A DNA stretch of 64,000 nucleotides from Ampullimonas aquatilis (lineage in GTDB: Bacteria; Pseudomonadota; Gammaproteobacteria; Burkholderiales; Burkholderiaceae_D), in contig NZ_CP183834.1 of NCBI RefSeq assembly GCF_049675895.1, positions 744,001-808,000 on the forward strand, written 5' to 3'. Every line of letters starts with the position of its first letter. Within the stretch, counting starts at the first letter, position 1. The notes below the pieces were generated by a model, which was given only the letters and a program-made list of their open reading frames with translations, had not been told where the DNA came from and did not search any database. Below, piece after piece: positions 1-7,571 of this stretch. Made by a program: the position numbers and the translations under genes.

Positions 1-32
1 ATGTTTTGACCTGTAAGTTTTTCCTTCGCGAT

Positions 33-56
33 CTTGGCGTTTTGGCGGTTTAAAAC
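33..56 (+). repeat. Copy of CTTGGCG(T/C)NTTGGCGGTT intergenic repeat
   Basis: A CTTGGCG-TTTTGGCGGTTTAAAAC type sequence lies just downstream of the cupredoxin gene. Almost the same string occurs at 1660-1682, and its reverse complement at 1413-1435. All three copies are in non-coding DNA around the same operon, so this is a small dispersed repeat family rather than coding sequence. Confidence 0.6.
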
Positions 57-89
57 GGTTTTTCCTGAATTTCCTTCAAATTTTAAATA

Positions 90-479
90 TCAGGCCGCCT
101 CCACTATCAATACGCCACTCATTTCTTCATGGCCGTCGCCACAAAAATTGTCGCAGGAAAATGGAAAACTGCCGATCTTGCTGGGCATGAGTTTGACGCG
201 TACTGCCTTGCCCGGTGTCAAGTCGGCGCGCAAACCATAGCCAGGCAAATTAAAGCCATGCACAAAGTCGAGTGACTTGAATTCCAGAATTACCGGTTCG
301 TTTTGTTTGACAGTGATCATGTGTGGCACATATTCAAATTTCCTTGCGGTGATGCTGATGACGCGCTCCGGCGTTTGCGCATGGGCGCGCAAGGTCAGTA
401 AGGTGCCGCTGCCCAGCAATAAGCCAAGGTCACCCAGGCGTTGTAGCGTTTGTCGCCTAGTGAAAGTCATGCGCTTCAT
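90..479 (-). CDS. Periplasmic cupredoxin with CuA-type ligand pattern
   Basis: The 129-residue protein has a Tat-like N-terminus (TRRQTLQRLG, then a hydrophobic stretch to about residue 34) and one cupredoxin domain. Potential copper ligands are His74 and the C-terminal loop Cys109-x3-Cys113-x3-His117-x2-Met120. This is the spacing of the CuA site in cytochrome oxidase subunit II and nitrous oxide reductase. Unlike those proteins it has no membrane anchor domain and no second catalytic domain, so a periplasmic electron carrier or copper-handling protein is likely. Its start overlaps the end of the upstream phosphoesterase gene by 4 bases, so the two are translationally coupled. Role in the cell is inferred; the fold and ligand set are visible. 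Confidence 0.8.
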   Translation of the reverse strand: MKRMTFTRRQTLQRLGDLGLLLGSGTLLTLRAHAQTPERVISITARKFEYVPHMITVKQNEPVILEFKSLDFVHGFNLPGYGLRADLTPGKAVRVKLMPSKIGSFPFSCDNFCGDGHEEMSGVLIVEAA

Positions 480-1381
480 ACGACCCCCTTGTTCATGGGG
501 ATTTCCGTCACGTCAAAACTGTATTTGCCTGCATCGGCTTCAATCTCGCGAAAGCCAAGACCTTTGAGCGGTGCGTTGGCATCCCAGGGCAGTGGGCTGC
601 GTTTTTCCTGCGAGCCGGGGGCGGGCAATGGGAAGATCAATGAGCGGGCTGAGTGGTGCGCAATATGGCCAGTCATCTGATGATGTTCCTGATGAATGTG
701 ACCATAAAATACCGTAACATGCTCATAAGGCATGAGCATATCAATGGCTTTTGCGCCATCACGGGTGGCCCAGTCCCACGCCGGAGCCAGATCAAACAGG
801 GGGCGATGCGTGAAGACCACAATCGGTGCCTGCTTGCCTTGCTTGGATAAATCGGTTTGCAGCCAGGCCAGTTGTTCATCACCAATCACCGCACCCGAGT
901 CGGACACATTGTCGAGCACAATGAAGTGAATGCCGCCGTGATCAAAACTATAGAAAGTCTCGCCAAAAAATTCTTTGTAGGCAGCACCGCTATCCAATGA
1001 AGCATCGTGTTCACCGGGCATAAAGCGCACAGTTTTTACTTTAAGCTCGCTCACGATGTCCTTGAATTCTTTCAGGCGACGACGCCGCTCGGCCGGGTCA
1101 TCGGTGGTGTGGGTCAGATCGCCGGTAAACATGATGAACTCCGGTGGATCCTTGAGTTCATTGACAGCCGCCACCGCCTTTTGCAGCGTGGTGGCACTTT
1201 CCGGGTTGGCCGCCCCTTTGTAGCCCCAATGGGTATCAGACATCTGCACAAAGTAAAAATCTTTGTTGCTGTACTTTTTGCCAGACTTGCTGGCAGCCGC
1301 GCTGACACCAGGCAGGGCTGAGGCAAAAACGGCACCGGCACCCAGTGCCGACATGCGTAAAAATGTGCGACGATCAGACAT
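476..1381 (-). CDS. Tat-exported calcineurin-like metallophosphoesterase
   Basis: The 301-residue protein begins with a twin-arginine signal (SDRRTFLRMS, cleavage near Ala28-Ala30). It carries the metallophosphatase motif series in order: D49-x-H51 in MSDTHWG, GDLTH around residue 87, GEHD at 124-127, FTHRP, and GHIH near 228. The family hydrolyses phosphate mono- or diesters at a dinuclear metal centre; the substrate cannot be read from the sequence. Tat export suggests that it folds with metal bound in the cytoplasm. It sits between a cytochrome c gene and a CuA-like cupredoxin gene (4-base overlap with the latter), all on the minus strand, so it probably belongs to the same sigma-factor-controlled periplasmic stress or redox regulon. 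Confidence 0.85.
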   Translation of the reverse strand: MSDRRTFLRMSALGAGAVFASALPGVSAAASKSGKKYSNKDFYFVQMSDTHWGYKGAANPESATTLQKAVAAVNELKDPPEFIMFTGDLTHTTDDPAERRRRLKEFKDIVSELKVKTVRFMPGEHDASLDSGAAYKEFFGETFYSFDHGGIHFIVLDNVSDSGAVIGDEQLAWLQTDLSKQGKQAPIVVFTHRPLFDLAPAWDWATRDGAKAIDMLMPYEHVTVFYGHIHQEHHQMTGHIAHHSARSLIFPLPAPGSQEKRSPLPWDANAPLKGLGFREIEADAGKYSFDVTEIPMNKGVV

Positions 1382-1412
1382 GGTATTTCCTTTCGTTAGA
1401 GTGAATGAATTC

Positions 1413-1682
1413 TTTTAAACTGCCAAGACGCCAAGTGCACGGAGAAAACCTTGCAGGTCAAAAGCGGTTGCCACAATGACACAAAGGGCACGAAGCAACA
1501 CCTTGTTTGAACAGCGCTTTCCTGGCACAGGAATAAAGTGCGCATAAAGACCATGCGCCGTCGCCAGACTGCAGGATCGGCATAGTGTCAGGTTAAGAAT
1601 TTTTCTTGGTGCGTTTTGTGTCTTTGTGGTGAAAAAAGGTTTTGCCCTTCCTCTGCGTCCTTGGCGTCTTGGCGGTTAAAAC
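1413..1682. repeat. Inverted pair of the GCCAAGACGCCAAG repeat with inner ACACAAAG repeat
   Basis: The 347-base gap between the cytochrome c and phosphoesterase genes is framed by GCCAAGACGCCAAG (1422-1435) and its reverse complement (1660-1673). Both arms extend into TTTTAA-like flanks. Inside, ACACAAAGGGCACGAAG near 1480-1495 is mirrored by GTGCGTTTTGTGTCTTTGTGG near 1609-1629. The whole segment could fold on itself as a nested palindrome. No gene is seen in it. Confidence 0.65.
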
Positions 1683-1728
1683 GCTGTTACTTTGAGTCCT
1701 TTGTCTATTTGTGGTGAATGTTCAAATC

Positions 1729-2154
1729 TTATTTACCGGTCAGCGTTTGCAGGTACGCAATCAGGTCGGCGCGATCTTTGGCATCGGGGACTTGCACGCC
1801 CATCTTTTGGCCGGGTAGATATTTTTCGGGGTCGGCCAGCCAGATATCGAGGGTCTTGGCGCTCCAGATCACGTCGGCGTTTTTGAGTGCATTGGAATAT
1901 TTGAAGCCGCTGACGCCGCCCGCCTTGCGGCCAAACACGCCGCGATGCATGGGGCCGATGCCGTTGTATTCAACTGAATGACAGGCCTGACAATATTGGC
2001 CATAAAGCTGCAAGCCGCGCGCACTGTCGCCCGCGCTTTGCGCCTGAGCGTTGCTCACGACGAGCAGCCCGCCCGGCATAAACAAACCAGCCAGCGTAAG
2101 ATAGCTGCGCAGCAGGCGTCGTAAAGTTAAATAAGAAAATATTGATTGAGCCAT
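1729..2154 (-). CDS. Periplasmic class I cytochrome c
   Basis: The 141-residue protein has an N-terminal signal/anchor (hydrophobic 18-36, cleavage probably after AQAQ) and one haem-binding motif, CQACH (Cys55, Cys58, His59). An axial Met is likely in the PGQKMGVQVP loop near residue 118, and a C-terminal helix DLIAYLQTL follows. Size and layout match the soluble cytochrome c2/c550 type that shuttles electrons in the periplasm. It is the first gene of the minus-strand group that continues with the phosphoesterase and cupredoxin genes. A 347-base repeat-bearing gap separates it from them, so transcription through the gap is not certain. A sigma-factor-type promoter lies about 100 bases upstream at 2253-2279. 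Confidence 0.88.
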   Translation of the reverse strand: MAQSIFSYLTLRRLLRSYLTLAGLFMPGGLLVVSNAQAQSAGDSARGLQLYGQYCQACHSVEYNGIGPMHRGVFGRKAGGVSGFKYSNALKNADVIWSAKTLDIWLADPEKYLPGQKMGVQVPDAKDRADLIAYLQTLTGK

Positions 2155-2252
2155 GATGATTCCTGATACTGAGTCTTAAAAAATTGGGAAGACTGGCTGC
2201 GATTTTGCTGAACTTCGCGCTGAACTTCGTATTGACGCTGCCTTCCTCTGTA

Positions 2253-2279
2253 ATACCGGAGGGCAAACGGGTTTATTCC
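2253..2279 (-). promoter_or_regulatory. ECF-type promoter for the cytochrome c operon
   Basis: Read on the minus strand, GGAATAAA (2279-2272) is followed after exactly 13 bases by CGGTAT (2258-2253). The same two words with the same 13-base spacer stand in front of the sigma factor gene on the other strand. This is the form expected of an extracytoplasmic-function sigma factor promoter. The leader to the cytochrome ATG is roughly 90 bases. Confidence 0.65.
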
Positions 2280-2321
2280 AGTTTTTTTGCAAATTTTTTT
2301 GAATGATGTCGAATTTTTTCG

Positions 2322-2348
2322 GGAATAAAATCGTCACTCTGTCGGTAT
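2322..2348 (+). promoter_or_regulatory. ECF-type autoregulatory promoter of the sigma factor gene
   Basis: GGAATAAA (2322-2329), a 13-base spacer, then CGGTAT (2343-2348), ending 18 bases before the sigma factor ATG. It is identical in words and spacing to the divergent promoter at 2253-2279. Autoregulation is typical of ECF sigma factors. Confidence 0.65.
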
Positions 2349-2366
2349 AGACTTTGAGAACCCGAT

Positions 2367-2918
2367 ATGTCACCCAAACCGATTTTTGAACAGATTATTC
2401 TTGGTCACCTGGACGCCAGCTATAACCTGGCGCGCTGGTTGCTGGGCAACGAGGCGGATGCGCATGATGTGGTGCAGACTGCAGCACTGCGCGCCATGAC
2501 TTATTTTGATAGCCTGCAAAACCCGTATGATCCGGCCAGCGCCAAGGCCTGGTTACTGGGGATTGTGCGCAACTGCAGCCTGACGCTGATGCGTGAGCGT
2601 AGCCAACGGGCGCATTTGGCTTGGGATGACCTGAGTGAAGAACAGCAAGACCAGGTGGAACAAGATCGGGCCGGCGATGGGCCGGACTTGCTGCTGGAGC
2701 GCAAAGTCGACCGGCAAATGGTCAACCAGATTCTTGCCAGTCTGCCAGTGGTGTACCGAGAAGTATTGATTTTGCGCGATATGGAAGAAATGTCTTATGA
2801 TGGCATTGCGCACATCGTGCATATTCCCATTGGTACGGTGATGTCGCGGCTGGCACGGGCGCGTCAGCAATTTCGCAAGGCTGCCATACCCTTGCTCCAA
2901 GGAGGCCATCATGTCTGA
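2367..2918 (+). CDS. ECF-family RNA polymerase sigma factor
   Basis: The 183-residue protein has the two-domain layout of group 4 sigma-70 factors. Region 2 covers about residues 15-75 (YNLARWLLGNEADAHDVVQ). Region 4 covers about 120-175, including LPVVYREVLILRDMEEMSY and the recognition-helix part IGTVMSRLARAR. Regions 1 and 3 are absent. It directs RNA polymerase to a small regulon and is held inactive by the next gene product. The two genes overlap by 8 bases. Two divergent, identically spaced GGAATAAA-N13-CGGTAT promoters flank it, which suggests that it activates itself and the divergent cytochrome c / phosphoesterase / cupredoxin genes. The inducing signal is not visible; oxidative or redox stress is a guess from the targets. 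Confidence 0.9.
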   Translation: MSPKPIFEQIILGHLDASYNLARWLLGNEADAHDVVQTAALRAMTYFDSLQNPYDPASAKAWLLGIVRNCSLTLMRERSQRAHLAWDDLSEEQQDQVEQDRAGDGPDLLLERKVDRQMVNQILASLPVVYREVLILRDMEEMSYDGIAHIVHIPIGTVMSRLARARQQFRKAAIPLLQGGHHV

Positions 2919-3633
2919 TAACAAAGATTCAACAAATCAACCCGAATCCGAGGATCACAAGGTGATCCAGCTGATTCGCCAGCAGGGCGAATACCATCGC
3001 GCGACCGATGCGCTGCGTCATTCCATCATGCAGCAAATCACGACTACCAGGACGAGCAGCAGTGCTACCGTCAGCAAGCTGCCAAAAAATCATACACCCC
3101 CAGGTTTGACAGTCTGGATCGAGCGTCAAGGCAAGCAGCTCTGGCAATGGCTGGCCGCCTTTGCGGCTGGCGCAGCGCTGACCAGCCTGGTGTTGTTTAA
3201 CTGGTTGCCACAACAGGGTGATCCTACCATTGCCATTTTGCAGGCTGACCACGCACGTGCCGTCGTGACCGGACATCTGATTGAAGTGGCTTCATCTGAC
3301 AGCCATACCGTCAAACCCTGGTTGAGCAATAAATTGGGCTATGCCAATAGTGCCCCCGATCTTTCCGAGCAGGGCTTTCCTTTGCTGGGTGGGCGAATCG
3401 GCTATTTAGGGCGTGAACAGGTGGCCGTGCTGGTGTATGGTTACAAAGAGCACAAGATTGACGTCTATGCGCTGCCTAAGCGTGAATACAAAAATATTGC
3501 CGAGCGCGCCAGTCAGGCGGGTTATCAGAGTTATCGCTGGGATCTGGACGATATGGTTTACATCGCCATTTCCGACGCCAATCATGCGCATCTGCTCAAA
3601 CTGGGTGCTTTATATGTGGCAGCACGTGACTAG
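2911..3633 (+). CDS. Membrane-anchored anti-sigma factor
   Basis: The 240-residue protein starts inside the sigma factor gene (8-base overlap), the usual sigma/anti-sigma coupling. Residues 1-75 are a polar cytoplasmic part expected to bind the sigma factor. One transmembrane helix follows around 77-98 (LAAFAAGAALTSLVLFNWL), then a periplasmic domain of about 140 residues. No zinc-binding HxxxCxxC anti-sigma motif is present, so it is not a ZAS-type redox sensor. The periplasmic part contains GGRIGYLGREQVAVLVYGY, which resembles the C-terminal domain of known transmembrane anti-sigma factors. The call rests on position, topology and length. Confidence 0.8.
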   Translation: MSDNKDSTNQPESEDHKVIQLIRQQGEYHRATDALRHSIMQQITTTRTSSSATVSKLPKNHTPPGLTVWIERQGKQLWQWLAAFAAGAALTSLVLFNWLPQQGDPTIAILQADHARAVVTGHLIEVASSDSHTVKPWLSNKLGYANSAPDLSEQGFPLLGGRIGYLGREQVAVLVYGYKEHKIDVYALPKREYKNIAERASQAGYQSYRWDLDDMVYIAISDANHAHLLKLGALYVAARD

Positions 3634-3784
3634 TTGTATTTGATGAGTTACAAGGGCAGGTTGTTGTTGATCTGATTTGCCGGTACTACTCGGTAGGACG
3701 TTCAGATCGGATGGATCGATTTCATCTATTTGTTAATCAGCCTCGTTATACTTGGGTGCATTCAAGTATCTGCGGGGCTGTTTC

Positions 3785-5482
3785 ATGTCATACGGATTAT
3801 CATCTCGTTGGCTGTTGTGCTTGGCCATACCAAGCTTATTGGCAAGTATCAGTGCGCATGCGACTACGCCAAAACAAATGGCAAGATCTGTCGTTGGTAA
3901 TCAGCACTGGAGCAAGAAAAAAACTGCAGAGCCATCAACAAATATCATCGATGCCACCTTGCGACAGATTCAAAACGTGGTCATCATCTATGGTGAAAAC
4001 CGCAGCTTTGATCATCTTTATGGCATGTATCCGGGTGTCAATGGGATTACGGCCGCCTTCAGGCAGGGCCGCACTAGCCAGCTTGATCTGGATGGCACGT
4101 CGCTCAGAACGCTGCCACCAGTCTGGCAGGGCATCAATGCCAATCTCTTGCAAACGGCTACCAAAGGTCTGCCCAATCAGCCATTCAGACTGGATGACCC
4201 TGCTGGTTTTAATCAACCCCTCGGTAGCAAAATTCGCGATCTGGATCATAGCTTTTTCTATAACCAGATGCAGATCAATGGTGGTCGCAATGACCGCTTT
4301 GTCAACGCCTCCGATGCCGGAGCCTTGCCGATGGGTTATTACGACGGATCAAGCCTGCCCATGTGGCAACTGGCCCGCCAGTTTACGCTGGCAGATAATT
4401 TTTACATGGGTGCGTTTGGTGGTTCATTTCTCAATCACTTCTGGCTGGTGTGTGCCTGTACGCCGGTGTATCCCAATGCCGAATCCAGTCCAGCCAAAAG
4501 CAAGATTGCCAACCCGGGCGGTGAAGATGGTGTCAGTCTGCTGTTGGATCCGTCGCGCAAGATTGATTCATTGCTGGATGACAGACTGCAAGGTCGTCCA
4601 CCTTATTTGGGCAATGGTGCCATCACCCCCATCAATGCGCGTTTTGATCAGCACTATGCAGTCAACACCATGCAACCACCCTATCAGCCCAGCTATGTGC
4701 GGCCAGCCAGTATTGCCACTGAAGCCGATGCGGCATTGGCCAATCCTGATGATTCCGCCACCTTGCCACCGCAAAACCAGTTGACCATTGGTGACGTACT
4801 TAGTGAAAAACAGATTGGCTGGGCCTGGTATGCAGGAGCCTGGCAGTTGGCGCTGGCCGATGGCATGCAGGATCGTGAGCAACCACGCACCATCATCTAC
4901 AACAATAGCGAGCCCAATTTTCAGCCGCATCACCAACCACTCAATTACTTTAGCCAGTTTGCACCGGGCACCGCAGCACGCAGCCAGCATCTCAAAGATG
5001 GTATCGACTTCATGGCCGCCATTGCCGATGGCACATTACCCCAAGTGGCTTTCTACAAACCACAAGGCAATCTCAACGAGCATCCGGGCTATGCCGATGT
5101 GCTGAGCGGTGATCAACATATTGCCAATCTGGTCAGGCAACTCATGGCTGGCCCGCAATGGCCGCATATGCTCATCATTGTCACCTATGATGAAAATGGC
5201 GGTTTCTGGGATCATGCCGCGCCACCCAAAGGCGATATCTTTGGTCCGGCGACACGCATCCCGGCTATCCTCATTTCACCCTTTGCCAAACGCGGCCATA
5301 TTGATCACAGTCTCTATGACACCACGTCCATTCTGCGTCTTCTCACGCGTCGATTTGAATTGACGCCTTTGCCCGGACTGATTACTCGTCAACAGGCGGT
5401 AAAGAGCAGGGAAGGCAAGGTTTTGGGAGACTTGACGGAAATACTGATCACATCAAAGCGTGCCAGCGAGGCCAGGCCTTGA
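3785..5482 (+). CDS. Secreted phosphoesterase of the acid phosphatase / phospholipase C family
   Basis: The 565-residue protein has a Sec signal peptide (SSRWLLCLAIPSLLASISAHA). The start at 3785 was chosen because the signal follows directly; an in-frame ATG at 3752 would add 11 residues. Family signatures are VVIIYGENRSFDHLYGMYPG near the N-terminus, where the Asn-Arg-Ser-Phe-Asp box includes metal ligands, and VTYDENGGFWDHAAPP near residue 465. FGPATRIPAILISPFAKRG follows, typical of the alkaline-phosphatase-fold PF04185 group. Members release phosphate from phosphomonoesters or hydrolyse phospholipids. It stands alone between the anti-sigma gene and the bestrophin gene. Substrate, and whether it is periplasmic or secreted, are undetermined. 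Confidence 0.88.
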   Translation: MSYGLSSRWLLCLAIPSLLASISAHATTPKQMARSVVGNQHWSKKKTAEPSTNIIDATLRQIQNVVIIYGENRSFDHLYGMYPGVNGITAAFRQGRTSQLDLDGTSLRTLPPVWQGINANLLQTATKGLPNQPFRLDDPAGFNQPLGSKIRDLDHSFFYNQMQINGGRNDRFVNASDAGALPMGYYDGSSLPMWQLARQFTLADNFYMGAFGGSFLNHFWLVCACTPVYPNAESSPAKSKIANPGGEDGVSLLLDPSRKIDSLLDDRLQGRPPYLGNGAITPINARFDQHYAVNTMQPPYQPSYVRPASIATEADAALANPDDSATLPPQNQLTIGDVLSEKQIGWAWYAGAWQLALADGMQDREQPRTIIYNNSEPNFQPHHQPLNYFSQFAPGTAARSQHLKDGIDFMAAIADGTLPQVAFYKPQGNLNEHPGYADVLSGDQHIANLVRQLMAGPQWPHMLIIVTYDENGGFWDHAAPPKGDIFGPATRIPAILISPFAKRGHIDHSLYDTTSILRLLTRRFELTPLPGLITRQQAVKSREGKVLGDLTEILITSKRASEARP

Positions 5483-5849
5483 TGGTGATTGGTCTGGATG
5501 ACGTATGGGAGTTGGGCAAGCGACCGCTGAGCAAGAAACAGCCGAGCAAGACTTGCTTGTGATGGATGAGTTGCTTTTATGTACAAAGATGAACAGCAAA
5601 ATTTGACTTCATGACATACAGACAACAGAATGATGAACTTGCTGATTCGATGATGTTGCTGGTGGCAATGTTTATTTTGGCGTGATTTAGCGTGGTTTAT
5701 TCAGTTCGATTTCAACAAGATTCTATGCCTAGTTGTTGCAAATAATGGCTTGCCTTTTTTGCCCTGCTGCCATGAGGTTCAGATCTATCCATAATCGTAG
5801 ACTCTTGAGAGTCATGCGCAATTGCCATTAACCCCCTCCATTTTTATCC
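5483..5849. other. Gene-free gap
   Basis: About 370 bases between the phosphoesterase and the bestrophin genes. No plausible gene is seen. A short hairpin GACTCT-TG-AGAGTC occurs at 5800-5813, about 40 bases before the next start; it has no T tract and its role is unknown. Confidence 0.4.
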
Positions 5850-6770
5850 ATGATAGTTCGACCTCATTTACACTGGTTTCGTCTTTTATTCATTTGGCGT
5901 GGTTCGGTACTACCTTATATTCTGACGCGACTCTTACTGGTTTTGATCGTTGCGCTTATCAGCGTGTTCTGTCGAGATTGGTGGATGAATGAATATCCTA
6001 ATTCTGCCTTGTCGATTCCGCCATTTACCTTGATGGGAATTTCCTTGGCAATCTTTCTGGGTTTTCGCAATTCAGTCAGTTATGAGCGTTTTTGGGAGGC
6101 ACGCAAACAATGGGGCGCGTTACTGATTGCGGCCCGTTCTTTAACCCGCGAGGTTGCCAGTGGTGTGCATGGTGATCTCGCTTTACAGCAAAAGGTGGCG
6201 CGAACGCTGACCGCCTTTGTATATGCACTGAAGCATCAATTACGTGGCACCGATGCAAGCAAGGATTTGTTGGTGCGGCTGTCAGACGATGTTTATGAAA
6301 GGGCCATCGGTGCACGTTACCCTACCTCCATGCTTTTGCTTGATCTGGCGCGCAATCTCAATATGGCACAACAAGATGGTTTGATCAGTGATTTGCAGTT
6401 GCAATCCATGGATCGAAATCTCAATTTATTGACAGAAGCTTCCGGTGCCTGCGAGCGGATCGCCAATACTCCTATGCCCTACACATATCGGGTTCTCATG
6501 AATCGTACGGTCATGGTGTATTGCCTGTTGTTGCCGGTGGGCTTGAGTACATCTATTGGCTGGTTAACACCGATCATTGCCACTTTTGTCGCTTATACCT
6601 TTTTGGCGCTGGATGTGATTGGCGAGCAGATTGAGGAGCCATTCGGTACCGAACCAAATGATCTGGCATTGGCCTCCATGTGCCATTCGATTGAGGTATC
6701 GGTTTGTGAGCTGGTCGGGTTGACACCATTGAGCAATCCGCCAGAGTCAGAAAATTATGTGCTGCATTAG
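5850..6770 (+). CDS. Bestrophin-family (UPF0187) anion channel protein
   Basis: The 306-residue integral membrane protein has about four transmembrane segments, including ILTRLLLVLIVALISVF near the N-terminus and SIGWLTPIIATFVAYTFLAL near residue 245. The family hallmark RNSVSYERFWEARKQWG is at about residues 73-90. The conserved C-terminal EQIEEPFGTEPNDLAL matches the bacterial bestrophin/YneE group. These proteins form pentameric ion channels in the inner membrane; bacterial ions and triggers are poorly defined. It is monocistronic here, followed by the acuR-like gene after a gap with operators. Confidence 0.88.
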   Translation: MIVRPHLHWFRLLFIWRGSVLPYILTRLLLVLIVALISVFCRDWWMNEYPNSALSIPPFTLMGISLAIFLGFRNSVSYERFWEARKQWGALLIAARSLTREVASGVHGDLALQQKVARTLTAFVYALKHQLRGTDASKDLLVRLSDDVYERAIGARYPTSMLLLDLARNLNMAQQDGLISDLQLQSMDRNLNLLTEASGACERIANTPMPYTYRVLMNRTVMVYCLLLPVGLSTSIGWLTPIIATFVAYTFLALDVIGEQIEEPFGTEPNDLALASMCHSIEVSVCELVGLTPLSNPPESENYVLH

Positions 6771-6823
6771 GATATTGCGGTATGACTCTAAATGAGTTCG
6801 GAAAATCAGCTGTTTTATTTTTA

Positions 6824-6838
6824 TAGACAATCCGTCTA
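6824..6838. promoter_or_regulatory. Distal TAGAC-N5-GTCTA operator
   Basis: Perfect palindrome TAGAC-AATCC-GTCTA. A second copy with a different spacer sequence lies 33 bases downstream, about three helical turns. Likely binding site of the TetR-family repressor encoded at 6883. Confidence 0.7.
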
Positions 6839-6856
6839 ATAAATATTTGATTTAAA

Positions 6857-6871
6857 TAGACGATAAGTCTA
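6857..6871. promoter_or_regulatory. Proximal TAGAC-N5-GTCTA operator
   Basis: Perfect palindrome TAGAC-GATAA-GTCTA ending 11 bases before the TetR start codon. This position would block transcription initiation. The half-site is like that reported for NemR/AcuR-type TetR regulators (TAGAC...GTCTA). Confidence 0.7.
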
Positions 6872-6882
6872 ATATCTATCTC

Positions 6883-7530
6883 ATGGAGACTTTAGACAAA
6901 CTCGTACCTAAAATCAGACGATCGCGTGGTCGTCCACCCAAAGACGAAGCTGGGTTCAATGACACGCGCGAAACGCTATTGCGTGCAGGTATTGAAATCC
7001 TCACCGAAAAAGGCTTTTCCACCACCGGAATCGATGAGGTGTTGCGTCGGGTGGCAATTCCCAAGGGTTCTTTCTATCATTATTTTTCCAGTAAAGAAGC
7101 CTTTGGTGGCGAGTTGATCAATCGCTATGCAATCTATCTGGCGCAACGGCTTGACCGTTTTTTGCTGGATGACTCTCTGGCACCGTTGCAGCGTTTGCAA
7201 GCTTTTCTTGATGATGCGCAAATTGCCATGGCGCGTTACGACTATAAACGGGGTTGCATGATTGGCAATCTGGGGCAGGAGATGGGCGCTTTGCCGGAAG
7301 CCTATCGAGCCCGTTTGACAACTGTGCTCAATGATTGGCAGACCCGTGTGCAGCATTGTTTGCAAGCAGCCCAAGCTGCCGGTGAAATTTCATCCGAAAC
7401 CGACTGCCAGAAACTGGCAGCCTATTTTTGGATAGGCTGGGAGGGTGCGGTACTGCGAGCCAAGCTGGAATCCAATGCCAGTGCGCTCGTGATTTTTTCG
7501 GAGTATTTCTTTGCCGGTTTGGCGCGTTAA
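6883..7530 (+). CDS. acuR: TetR-family repressor, AcuR/NemR-like
   Basis: The 215-residue protein has an N-terminal HTH at about residues 25-72 (GIDEVLRRVAIPKGSFYHYF is the typical TetR recognition region). The ligand-binding domain contains RGCMIGNLGQEMG, a hallmark of the AcuR/NemR branch. It precedes an AcuI/YhdH-type acrylyl-CoA reductase gene by 41 bases in the same direction, the acuR-acuI arrangement known from acrylate-responsive operons. Two TAGAC-N5-GTCTA palindromes directly upstream are probable autoregulatory operators. Expected role: repression of the reductase gene, relieved by acrylate or another reactive electrophile. The family is clear; the exact inducer is inferred. Confidence 0.8.
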   Translation: METLDKLVPKIRRSRGRPPKDEAGFNDTRETLLRAGIEILTEKGFSTTGIDEVLRRVAIPKGSFYHYFSSKEAFGGELINRYAIYLAQRLDRFLLDDSLAPLQRLQAFLDDAQIAMARYDYKRGCMIGNLGQEMGALPEAYRARLTTVLNDWQTRVQHCLQAAQAAGEISSETDCQKLAAYFWIGWEGAVLRAKLESNASALVIFSEYFFAGLAR

Positions 7531-7571
7531 GTCCGGCTCATCACATTCAGCACATCAATAAGGAGTGCATC

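Noticed and set aside
3711..4784. 357-codon plus-strand frame overlapping the phosphoesterase
   Set aside because: The phosphoesterase frame carries all family motifs; this frame is Trp/Cys/Arg rich and ends inside the gene.
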